From Tretioscincus oriximinensis (lineage: Eukaryota > Chordata > Lepidosauria > Squamata > Gymnophthalmidae): DNA of 64,000 nucleotides. The notes below the pieces were generated by a model. That model searched no databases. It was given only the letters and a program-made list of their open reading frames with translations, and was not told where the DNA came from. Position numbers and translations under genes: made by a program. This document shows positions 35,701-47,700 of this stretch, in pieces. How positions within the stretch are numbered: the stretch's first letter is position 1; each line of letters starts with the position of its first letter. Location: positions 1-64,000 of the forward strand of contig JAJVDF010001845.1 in the NCBI GenBank assembly GCA_022410635.1. The letters are read 5' to 3'.

Positions 35701-38700
35701 CAGATATCAGGATATTAAATTTATGATATTCAGAAAGTTCATTGAATTGAAATCATGTAGTAGTACTGACAATGTGGCTGATACGTTTACAAAGTGTTTA
35801 AAGAATGAAAGATTTCATCAATTAAAAGACAAACTGAATTTAGGTGGCATATGCAAAACTGAGGAGGTGTGTTAAGATATTCAGTTCCTATTGCTAACAG
35901 GTAATTTGTATTGAATTGTATTTGATTGCATTACCTGCAGTGTTAAGTATAGCTGGGACAAGTGTGAACAAGTCTAAAAATGCCTGGAAATGTACTGTGC
36001 ATGTGACTCGGCAGAAGTAGCTGATTGGTTGTAAATATGTATATAAGAAGTGTCTGTACCTTTCCCCTCACGGCTTGGTTTTAGAGTTATATAACTTGAT
36101 AAATATTAATATGAATTGTTGCATTTTGTTACAAAATCATATGGAAGCAATTTATTTAAACATCTGTATGGAAATGCATGTGACTTAGAATCCCAGTAAT
36201 GTGCTTGAACAAACAAAGAAAATTGACACTCCAATGAAAGTCAAGCCAACATGTAACTCTTTCACATACTTGATACCATCTCTAACTCCCCCACACTAAA
36301 ATTTCTGCTCGGCTCTGTTTTCACTTACTTAACAAGACAGCAATTCCCAAAAAACAGAGGATACCAGCACAAATTAAACCACCAATACGGAGTGATTCCC
36401 AATCTGTAGGAAAAGAGAACAAATGTTTGATCTTGGTTAGGATGCATTTCTTTCACTCCAGAACTACTCAACAATCCAGAAAGTTATTTTCAAGAAGCTG
36501 ACATCCATCTATATTTCTATGGGAAGAAAGAGAAAGAAGTATTCTTTCTTTTCATAAGAGTGATCACACATTTATTTACTTAAGGCCAAACATTGTCCTT
36601 AAGGAACTATTTGGGGAGGGGAGGGAATACAGCTAAAACCTAGGACCTTTCTGCATTCACTTGTGTCCAACACTGGCAAGTGCACATATCACACTTCATG
36701 CACAGGATAATTCAAAGCTTACTAATGGGGTCTAATATCACTAAGGAGGAATGTAATTATGCCTCTGCATTACTGTTTCCTATCACTGAATGACCAAACA
36801 GTTTTGGGGTGTATGTTTAAAGGGTTTTACAGGAGCCTAGAAACATAGGCAATCACAAGCAGAAAAACTCATAGTAAAGAAAGAACAGATAGTGTATCAG
36901 AGAATTTCCATAGTGTTTGTAAATTCTAATTAAGTATTTCGGAAGTATTGGAAGAATCTTTGTATGTTAAAGCTTTCCCTCATATTGAACATTATTATAT
37001 AGGAACTTTTATCCTGTAAATGTTTCATTAGATTATATACACACATAATCATAACACGCATAATCAATAAAAATAAAATGAACAAAATAAAATGGTAATA
37101 AATCCAAATAGATCAAAACAACAACTCTCTCCTGCCCATCTTATCTCTGAAATGGAATTGCCTCATTCTGCATTAATAGATAAATGAAAAATTGGCTGTA
37201 GCTGCTAACTCAATTCTCTCCACCCTATTGTAATCAATATTGTAACATTTCTCTATTTGGTTCTGTCATTTCTGTTCTAATTCCCACTGATATAAGAATG
37301 AGATTTAGGCCATTCCTATTGTTGAATTGGACGATTGCAAAACCCATCTGTTTTTGACTTCTTGAAAACATCATTCTTTTATCCTTTCAAAAATCAAACT
37401 GCTTAATCTCTTTTATGCCAGGGACCATAGAATGCAATATTTCCATTCTTTCTCTATGACCGTCTATGCAGCGGTTATTCTATGATTCCATTACATGGCA
37501 ATCGTATTAATCTATTGAAACATCTGTCTTCTGCGCTATACATATTGCCTTTGTCAAAATATACTGTCATTGCATTCTAGATTCTAGTCACATTATTATT
37601 TTAGCACTTCCAAACTTTCTCCTTCATTCACTTAAAATCCAGAATAGAGCTTTGAACCTTTAATGGGTGTGAAAGATTACCCCTCGCGGTGCAGCAGCTA
37701 TTAAAGAACCATAAGTTCTATACCAGATTTTAGATGTAATCAAATTGCTGCTTTAATCTTCACAATGCCAAGCTGAACAAGCACTAATATCTCCTCCCAC
37801 TCAGAAAACCCTAATTGAATCATGTTACTGAAAGAGATTCTGCACTTACCATAATAGAAAGGGCTCTTTTTATCTGCACAAAGAAAAGGACAATTATTAG
37901 TTTCTCGTTTTTAAAATCTCCAGCTCCAATACTATATCAAATGCACAACTGATCACTGTTTAGTTTAAAAACAATGGATGCTCTGCAAATTTGTCTTGCC
38001 ATTGTTTCAGCCAAATTTGCTCTGTGGGTTGGATTTTTTGTTAATTGTATGGCTGACAAGTATGTTGTTAAGCAAATGCTGGAATCTGTAGTTCACAAAT
38101 TGTCATATTATATTATAATTATCTGAAGTATTATTTTGTCAGTATAGTTGACTGTTTGTACTTGTTGTGGTCTAGTGCCTAAAGTTTTGGAGGGAAAGTG
38201 TGCAAATGGGTATTTTAAGTGGGAAGGTGGTCTGTAGTGATTGTCTAATTACTTGTATATAAGGAGCAGCTTTGGAGGGGACTAGGGTTGCCTCCTCTTG
38301 ATAAGCGAAATAAGGGACATGATCTTAAAAACAAGGGACATTTCACAAAAATAAGGAACACTAAAAATTGATAATTTAAGGGGAGTTTTCCATCCCATAT
38401 GTATCTGTGAATAATTGTAATTCTTTTCTCATTATTTACGTTGTTATTGAACAGTATAACCTCATTTTTTCATGTATACTTGGAATTTGATCTTGCCACC
38501 CTTAAAATTTCGGCATCTGACTTGATCATGGAATGAAGTTCTTTATAAGAATATATTCATGTTTGTTGAAATCAAGAGTTCACTTTTAATCAGAGATACT
38601 GAACACCTCTTCCTTATATCAGTCCATTTATTAGACATTAATGAGAATGTGCACTCAACTAACTCATTTGAACCAGGAACACTAAGAACAAATGACACAT

Positions 38701-41700
38701 GTTTTTTTTAAAATCCACTAGGTCAGCTTCTTTATGTTCATGAAACAATGCCACCCACTTTCATGATGCATCTTCTTTACTGTCCAAGATGTCCAAAGGA
38801 ATGTCAACAATCACACAGTATTCTTCATAGAGCTGTTCCCTATCAAGGTCTTTAGTCAGTGTCAAGCATTCAACTGCATCTTCAAAAGATGAAAAGTTTA
38901 TTTTCTTCTACAAGTAAAATATCTGTAGCTTCGCTGCAATGTTGTCCTCTGAGAAATCATAGGACTTCAGAAGATATCTAAGGACTTCATCATAGAACCA
39001 CATGAGAGTTCTTTCCATCTCCTGTTTTTCTGATGGAAGTATAGTTTTCATAGCGTTTTTCACAGCAATTCCAAATAACTGGTCATCTTTTCTTTGCTCT
39101 ATCTTCTTTAGCAAGCACATAGCATCATATGCTTCAATTTGAGAAATGCAATCAACATTTTTTTTGTATTACTGAAGATGGAACTCAAGCATGACATCCT
39201 CTGCATTAAAATATTTAAGCAAAAATTTAGGATAGTCTTGAAGTGATTTAAAGTAACTTTTGATGGTCTACAGCAGATGCCAAAGAAAGCCAATGAGTTG
39301 TCTTGTGACGCAATATCTCTTTCCATTCTGTCTACAAACTCAAAATATTCTTTCAATTCTTCCCTGCACTTAGCAGTGAAAAATGTCCATATATCTTCAT
39401 TACTACAGTTTCTTCCCCCACCTTTTTTTATTTAATTTAATTTGAAACAATACAAACTTACAGGTATACAAACAGGTAAACAATAACATTTGTTGTAATC
39501 TCAATTGGCGACTTGCTTATTGTTCTCAACATTACTTTTCCAAAATTTAGATTTGTATACAGAAGAAATCTAATATGTCAGCGTATAAACTACATCATTC
39601 TGTCATGTCAGGCAGGTAAGGGAGCCACTTTGAGAGGTTAGCATAACTGCCAGAGATACTTCCCGATGCTGTATATTGTAACGATTCGTCTATTTTTGCC
39701 ATTCTGAAAAAGGGTGACCATTTCCCCCTAAATTCAGACATACGGTCTCTCTTAATTCCCGACATGCGAGAGAGGTGGCAATCTATCAGTTCATTGATTA
39801 GGATGTCCCATATCTTTAATAACCAGTCTTTTTTAGTTAGGGTGTGTGTAGATTTCCATCTCTCGCTAATACATATTTCGCCGCTGTGAGTAATGTTTTA
39901 ATTAGAGATTTATTTCCTAGTTTCTCATGTCCATCTCTGAATATAAAAAGAAAAATCAGTGATGGTGTCAAGATTATGTCATTTCGTAATATGGTACATA
40001 ACGTATCACGGACCATGTCCCAAAAGGAACGTGACCTGCGACAGTCCCACCACATATGAGTGCGATACCATTTGTACAATATTTTAAGCGACAATTCCCT
40101 ATCATTCTGCGATTTATGGCTATTATAAAGATTGACCGGAACTCTGGCCCATTCCTCCTCCTCCATGTTCACTCCACTCTCCACCTCCCAATATGTTTTC
40201 AACGAGCTGACTTTGCTTCTCTGTAAGAATGTTGTATATTTTTGCTGACCGCTTTTTATCTGAGGGGAGACTCGAATATAATATCATTTCAAAATCTGTT
40301 AATGGTCTAGGACTGGTGTGTCTATGGGTGTCTGAGAGAAAATGATATAGTGCTGATGAAGTGAGCCAGTCTGTTGGGAGAAGATGGAACATCTGATCCA
40401 TTTCCTGTCTGGTTTTATTCTTAAAGTCAGAATTTAAGAGATCGCCTACAGTGGAGAATCCTCTATCTGAAATTTTGTTCCAGATCCGTAGCGGAATCCA
40501 GTTTGGTGTGTTTGGTGGTGTATTTAATCGGGTAAGTGGCGAAATAGTTGGGGAAAGCTTGTTTGCCATCTAGCCCACACTTTCAGTGTACTCTGTAGGA
40601 TCGGATTTACTATCATAAGTAGGTCTTTGTTCCCCCAAATTCCAAACAAATCCTTTTTATCTAGATGTAAATTCCAGTCTGATAACTCTATCCTGGCCCA
40701 CTGAGGGGGATCTTTAGAGCACAGAGCTTGAAATCTGTGGAGCTGGCAAGAGTCATAGTACAGCGAAAGGGAATGGTATCCCCATCCCCCTTTATGTGTG
40801 GCTTTCCGTAGGATGTGCTTAGCCAGTCTGGGCCTTTTATTCTGAAAGATGAATTTGTCTAGGATCTTTTCCCAACGGAGGAGTTGTTGGGTTACTTCAA
40901 AAGGAAGGGCACGGAAAAGGTAAAGTAGCTTTGGCACAACCTTCATTTTAATCGCTGCGACTCTCCCTCCCATGGTCATATATTTTTTATTTTTTTTGCC
41001 AGCTAGTCAGGAGTTTTGTCACCTCTTGCCAGACTGGCATGTAGTTATCTTTCATTGTCTTTTTCAGATTTTTTGAGAGCCAGACCCCCAGATATTTTAA
41101 TTTTTTATGTGCAATTTCTATACCAAATCGTGATTTGAGAGCACCCTGTCTGGCTGGGGAGATGTTTATGCAGAGATTTTCTGATTTCCTAAGATTAACT
41201 TCCAGCCTGCATGAAGGCGGAATTCCGCTGAGTTGTCTGTGATTGCCGTAAGTGTTTCTTCCGATTTCCCAGTTAAAATCAAAATGTCATCAGCAAACAG
41301 ACTGAATTTCACTGATTGTTTTTTAAATTTGTAATCCTCTACACTGGGATTTGTACAAAATTTATTTGCCAGAGTTTCTATTACTAGTAGAAATAAAGCA
41401 GGCAACAGGGGGCAACCCTGTCTTGTGCCTCTATTCAAGAAAATATCAGGAGAATTCATTCCGTTTATCCTGGTTTGTGTTTTAGAAGATGTGTATATCC
41501 CTTGTATGAATCGGATGAATTTGTTCCCCAAATCCATGTGTTCCAAGACTTTGAACAGGTAGTCATGGTCAACTCTGTCAAAAGCCTTGTAGATGTCTAA
41601 TGAAATAATTGCTAGGGGCTTGTTGAATCTTTTGGCATGAGCAATGGCATTAAATGCCAGTCAAATAGGGTCTGTTATTGATCTTTGTGGTGTAAAGCCA

Positions 41701-44700
41701 TATTGCTCCTGGCCTAATAATTAACCTATGAATGAGTTTAATCTGTTTGAGAGTATGCNGGTCAGGATTTTAAAGTCTACACTGAGTAGAGTAATGGGAC
41801 GGTATGAATCTACCAGTTGTTTGGGTTTGTTCTTTTTATGACATGTGATCATTATGGATTCTTTCCATGTATCTGGTATTTGTCCTGTGTCTAAGACATG
41901 ATTATAGAGTGCTGGCAGTTTAGGGGCTAAAATATCAGAAAAGGTTTTATAAAAGAGGCCAGTATAACCATCCGGACCCGGTGACTTGTTGTTTTTGAGT
42001 TTTCCTATGGCCTCTAAAACTTGTTGTGATGAGATGTCTGAGTTTAAGCATTCTTTTTGTTCCCTGGTAAGTTTTGAGATAAGGTTTGANTCATAGAAGG
42101 CCTTGGTATTCTCTGAAAGAGGAGGAGGGGGGAGTATAGTGATCTGTAATATGTTTGCATAGTTTCCAAAATTTTTGAAGGAAGTGTTTGAGAGCATCCT
42201 TTTTCGTCTATAAGTGCTCCGATATTATTTTTCTTCNGCTTTTTACAGAGCAAGGAGGCCAAAAGTTTAGAATTTTTGTTACCAGAGGCATAAAACTTAT
42301 GTCTTAGATACAGCTGGCTTTTGGCATCCTGCTCTGAATCTAAACATCTTAACTTGGCTTTCCTGTTTCTTATAGCTTCCAATATACTTCTTGAGTTCGT
42401 TTGTCTATGCATTTCTTCTAGTTGTTTGATGTCCTGAAGTATGGCTGAACACTGAGACCTCACTCTTTTTTTCTGCCAAGCCCCTTCCGAAATGCAGAGA
42501 CCCCGGATTACCGCCTTCAAAGCCTCCCACTGTATAACCTGAGATTGTTCTGGCTGAGAGTTTAGGTCTAAATAATCATTGATGCCCTTTTCTAGTTTAT
42601 CCTTTGAGGGACCCCAATTTATTAAGGTGGGACTAAATCTCCACAATTTGGTGGCTGGGACTGCGGATAAAAGGTCCAGTTTGGTCAGTTGAAGTGAGGG
42701 TCCGAATGTGCACATGGGATGATTTCTGAAGAAGCAATTGTTTGTGTCAAAAGAGCACTCACCACTATATAGTCAATTCTGGAATATGATAGGTATTTGG
42801 GAGAGAAAAAAGAATAATCCCTTTGTCCCTGGTTAACTAGTCTAAATGTATCAGTAAGATTAAATTTCTCAAAAAGATGGTTAATGGTCTGGGATTTTAT
42901 CTGTCGCTTTATAGGTTGTATATGACTTTTGTCTACAGATACATTCGCTACAGCATTGAGGTCTCCCCCCAGAATGATATCCCCTGTGGCAAAGTTTTGC
43001 AGTTTTTTAAAAGTGCTGTACAGGAATGGAATCTGTTTAGAGTTGGGCGCATAAAGATTGGCAAGTGTGATGTGTTTGCCCTGTAGCGAACCGTTAATAA
43101 ATATGAATCTTCCCTCTTTATCTCTTTTAATGTCTTCTGCTATTAAGGGAAGGGAAGGTGCAATAATGATTGCAACTCCCCGCAATTTTGAGTTTGCTGG
43201 GGCCAAGAAAGTGCTAATGAAGTATGGATGGGGTAATAATTTTACTTTAGAGGTGGCTGCTAACTCATCTGCACCTTGCGCCTTTTGATTGGATTGCCTA
43301 GGCTGTTGACATTCCACGTGAGAATCTTTAGCTCCATTGCAATGTATGGCTAATTTGCTGTATTGTAAACCCCCATAGTGAAGAGGGTGGATTGATTTCT
43401 AATTGAGGTGACCAATAAAGCTTTGTCATCACTGAGTTTTTGAGACTGATGTAATACACTTTTCTTAATACCAAAAACACATAACAGTAACCCCCCCCCT
43501 TTCCAACCCCCTCCCCCCCTAACCAAGAACGTAAACAATAACAGAGATAGGCCAAAGTAAAGAGACAGGCCCAAGTAGGAAGCGCGCATACCATGTACTA
43601 GGCCCCTTTAATGCTGAACATATTATGCTCTAATGTGGCCTTGCGGAAGAAGCCCAATTGGAGTATATTAACAACAATTATATAGACTTTCAATATTTCC
43701 TCTAAAAAAAACCTTTATAAAACCCTAATTCAAAATCGTAACCAGAATGCATTAAAGTTAGTAACCGTGTCAAGCTGTGACCAATCATCTCTAAAAGTTC
43801 ACCTTTTTCGTAGTCACTCCTCTCCTCTGTGGAATGTATAGTTACTGGTATTCATATTGTGACATACTAACTAGCAAACTGGACCACTGCAACAGGCAGG
43901 ACTGAACATCATTCTAATAGAATTGTCAATTCAAAGTTGAGATATGAAAAGATTTTATTCCGGCGGTGCTAGGAACCGCTGGACTATTACTACAGTTTCA
44001 ACATCTATGTCAAGGCTATCATTTGCACATTTCATGATATTGCAAAGAATGTGAGCAGAACAATTTGTCTTAATTATCCTTCCATGTAAATGTTGAAGAT
44101 GCTTGAAAACAGAGTTGTATTTCCCATAGTTCACATTTGAGATGCCTGCAGCGTATGCTGATATTTTATCAAAGGCTAGGTCATTTTCTTTATGTATTTT
44201 CATGATGTTTTCATGTATGGAACTTGCTGTTTCATCAGCGCTTTTATAAAAGTCCAACAGCTTGTTTTGAACACCTCCTGTTGGTGTAAAATATCTTACA
44301 CATAGAGGAAACATTTTCCTGTTTCTTTTTTGCTGGTATCAGTTGAAACAGAAAAAAAGCACCCTTTAGAAATTAGTTCTGAAACCACATCTTTTACACA
44401 TTTCGGCCCCAATATGTTTGCTACTAAACATTCCCCCATTGTTCTCCCACATGAAATGCCTTTAGCGATACTGGAATCTCAAAAAATATCAGAGATTAGT
44501 TTGTTAGACCAATCCATACTTGGGTAACTGAGGTTATGTTTCGCTGTGTGGAACACAAGGGCTAACTCTGCTGCAGTAATTGCATCCTGTTGAATTTGTG
44601 GGTTTATTAGAAAAATATGAAACTTAATTGTAATAAACAACCAACTTCAATAAACAGCTAATCCTCAGTAACAGCTAGTAATGATATATAAAGTTTGGTT

Positions 44701-47700
44701 GTTAATACAATCTCTAACCGTAATAAGCACCCAACTTCAATAAACAGTTAATGAATGATACATAAAGTATTTTTTTAATTTAATTTAATTTTTTTTTGAT
44801 ACAATACCACTACTCATTTTCGGGTTTCACCATACGTGATATCTTAATTGGCATTAATATATTTGATATAAATATATACAACAATTGGTCCCCAGAAGCC
44901 CAGGCAGCTTGGATGTAAAAGTTTGGGAAAATTGCCATTACAGGGTGTTGCAAGAGAGCTAATCTCTCTCTTCCTGCCCTGGAGCAGCTTCTTAGCCTAT
45001 TGTTCCACAGGGCATCCCATTGTATCTGAAGCCACGGATTAATAGTATGAGTCATTTGCCTGGAAAGGCAAGAGGAAGTCCTTTGTCCATCCTTCTACCT
45101 TGGAGTGAGTGACAGGTCACAGGTCCTGGAAGCCTAAAGGGTCAATCTTGTATTGCTCAAAACATACCCATATTTGGATACTTCCTGACACAGGCTGCGC
45201 CCCTTGGGAGGAGGGAGACACATCACACAGGTGTCACAACCTGGACCCGTCACCGGTCCACCCCAAACCACACCTTCTGGACTCCCACTTTCTGACATCA
45301 CTTCCTGTACACGCCTTCTGTCTTGGAGTCAATAAAAACTGCTGCACAGGGGTGCTCTGGAGGATTCCATGACCCACGTGGACCTCCTGGATCTTGCCTC
45401 ACGGTCTACGTTTATGGCCTCTGTGTGAGTTCTTGATGGGAGTCAGATTTTACACGTGTCCGTATTTTGACGATACGGCTGCCTCAGACGTGCAGGCATC
45501 TTAATAACGTGGTGAGCAAACCCCCGTTAACTAATGAATATATATACATGATCACTGTAATATAAAACTAATGAATTCAATGAAACAGCTAAAACTGGTC
45601 TGGTGATATATTTATAATGAACTCTCTTTATGAAACAGCTTTTAGCTAACAGCTGGTATAGTAACTAAAATATATAATGTAAAAACCTCAATAGTGGTAA
45701 ATTTTAATAAACAGCTAACGAAATACTATGGTGTGTGAGATTAAACAATGTTAGTGTATTAAACTTCAACAGACAAAGAATGATACAGTGCTTTAGAATG
45801 CTAAGTGCTTGAGCAGCTATGAACATCAAAATAAAGAAAAAGCTATAACCAAAACCTGAAATAAACTATAAAAAATAATAAACAAAAACCTAAATGTGCA
45901 AGGAGGGCAAGTCCAAACCTCTAAACTCATAGCTTGGAGAGACACGGCTCTCTCAGCTGCAAAAATACAAATGTTGGCACCCAAACTACTAAGCTGTGTA
46001 CTGGAGCAGAGACTCTGCCTTGTAGCCTAGACTCCCAGCTGGAAGCCAGAGACAGAGCTCTGCTGCTGCAAAAATACAAAAGGTGGCACCCGCCCAAACT
46101 ACTACTCTCCAAACCAGTGCAGAAACTCTGTCTTGCAGCCTAGACTGCAGCAAGCTGAAGCTCTTGGACAAAAATGCATTTTAAACTCGGAGCCAAACAG
46201 GGGTCCCTGTTCACACTACTGCAAGCAGGAGGTACAAACAGTCCTGAAAAGGGCTATTGGGTACCAGCGGGGCAGCAGACAGAAGTGCTGTCAAGTCTAG
46301 ATTCATGCCACAACAGATGGCGCCGGGTGCAACAAACACAAGTGGAAGCAACAGCTCTCAATGCAAGGCAAATAACAGCGTGGTAGCAAACGACACAGCC
46401 TTTTAAGGATTCTGCTGAAGCTCTGCCTCCGCAGTGCATCACACAGCAGTCTGCACACCGGAAATAACTTTTGAGCTTCGCTGCCACTTGCCGCCTGTCA
46501 GAACCAGAAGTCAACAATACGGGACACAGAGCAATAAGGGACATGTATTTTTAAAGCACAGTAAGAAACATCCCGTATTATAAGGGACAGGTGGCAACCC
46601 TAGCAGGGATTTTCATCACAGATGAGAGTAAGAACTGAAATCCTTTCTGTCTTCATGGTTCTTGGTAACAAGGGCATTACACATATACATTTACATTTGC
46701 ATCCCAGAATGACAAAAAAAGTAAAGATTTTGCGAGAATGATCCTTCTTGTTGCCCTTTTCTGTACCTTCTCCAGTTCCAAAATATCCCTCTTGAGATGT
46801 GGTGACCAGAATTGAACACAGTATTCCAAATGTGGCCTCACCACAGATTTATAAAGAGGCAAAACAACATTTGCTGACTTGTTTTTGATTCCTTTCCTAA
46901 TTATCCCCAACATGGAGTTTGCCTTTTTTTGCTGCTGCTGCACACCTTCATTGAACCCCAAGATCCCTTTCCTGCTCCATTATGGAAAGACTGGTACCCA
47001 TTAGTTGGTAGGAGTAGTTGGGGTTCTTTGCCCCAAACTGCATGACTTTGCACTTGTGTAAGTTGAAGTGCATTTGTCACTTTGATGCCCCCTCACCCAG
47101 GTCAATAGGTTACTCTGGAGGTCCTTGGAATCACTCTCAGATTTCACTAACCTGAACAGTTTAGTATCATCAGCGAACTTGGCTAATTCACTATTTAGCT
47201 CGGCATCCAGGTCTATTATAAGTATTTGAAAAGCAAGGGTCCCAGTACAGACCCCTGGATACTCCACTTTTCACCTTCACCAAGTCTAGCTTGGTATTCT
47301 AATTTCTCTGCTATGCTGGCAAAACTCAGCTTTGTCCAGCCTTTGTCCAGATTCATTTCACCAAACTATGTCTTTCAAAAGAATGAAATAATCCAATGCT
47401 TAACAGCATGTCATGGGTTGCTAGAGTCATATATCTTGGTGATTTGCTCTCTACAAGGCTTCAGAATGCCATACAGCATCCCCCTCACAAATGACCCAAG
47501 AAAATCAAAAGGTGCATAGGTCCAAAATGAATCTTGCGCATTTAGAAATTCATTCACAGTGGAAGTGCGTAGTATATAAAATATTACCTACCAGTGGGAT
47601 CATTTGCTTCCAGGAAAGGAAATACTGCAGAAGTAAGACGGAAAGATAAAGAAGGTCAAACTGTTAACTGGAAGAATAAATAACAAAGCTGAAGCTAAAG

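Larger units (their letters stand above)
33786..36200 (+). mobile_element. Ty1/copia retrotransposon, 5'-truncated, with 3' LTR
   Basis: Starts abruptly in the integrase next to the broken end of the DIRS element, so no 5' LTR, gag or protease is present. Integrase end, RT and RNase H are recognisable and in copia order, followed by GAGGAGG and an LTR starting TGTTAAGATATTC at 35870. Copia elements are uncommon in vertebrates. The right end is not certain: sequence near 36206-36260 ([11 protein letters not shown] in one frame) resembles another copia RT scrap. Confidence 0.8.
38283..46602 (-). mobile_element. hAT DNA transposon with nested L1 and solo LTR
   Basis: Inverted ends TAGGGTTGCC (38283-38292) and GGCAACCCTA (46593-46602), both followed inward by an AAGGGAC-type block. 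Eight-base flanks GAGGGGAC and GCAGGGAT match at 5 of 8 positions, a decayed 8-bp duplication as expected for hAT. Transposase remnants are on the minus strand, split by an L1 (39413-43985); a solo LTR (44818-45529) lies in the 5' part. Without both insertions the element would be about 3.0 kb. It sits in the FXYD intron between exons 2 and 3. Confidence 0.75.

Noticed and set aside
47581..47591. Alternative donor GTAATA for FXYD exon 2
   Set aside because: It would put an in-frame TAA at the start of exon 3; the donor four bases earlier keeps the frame and the family spacing.
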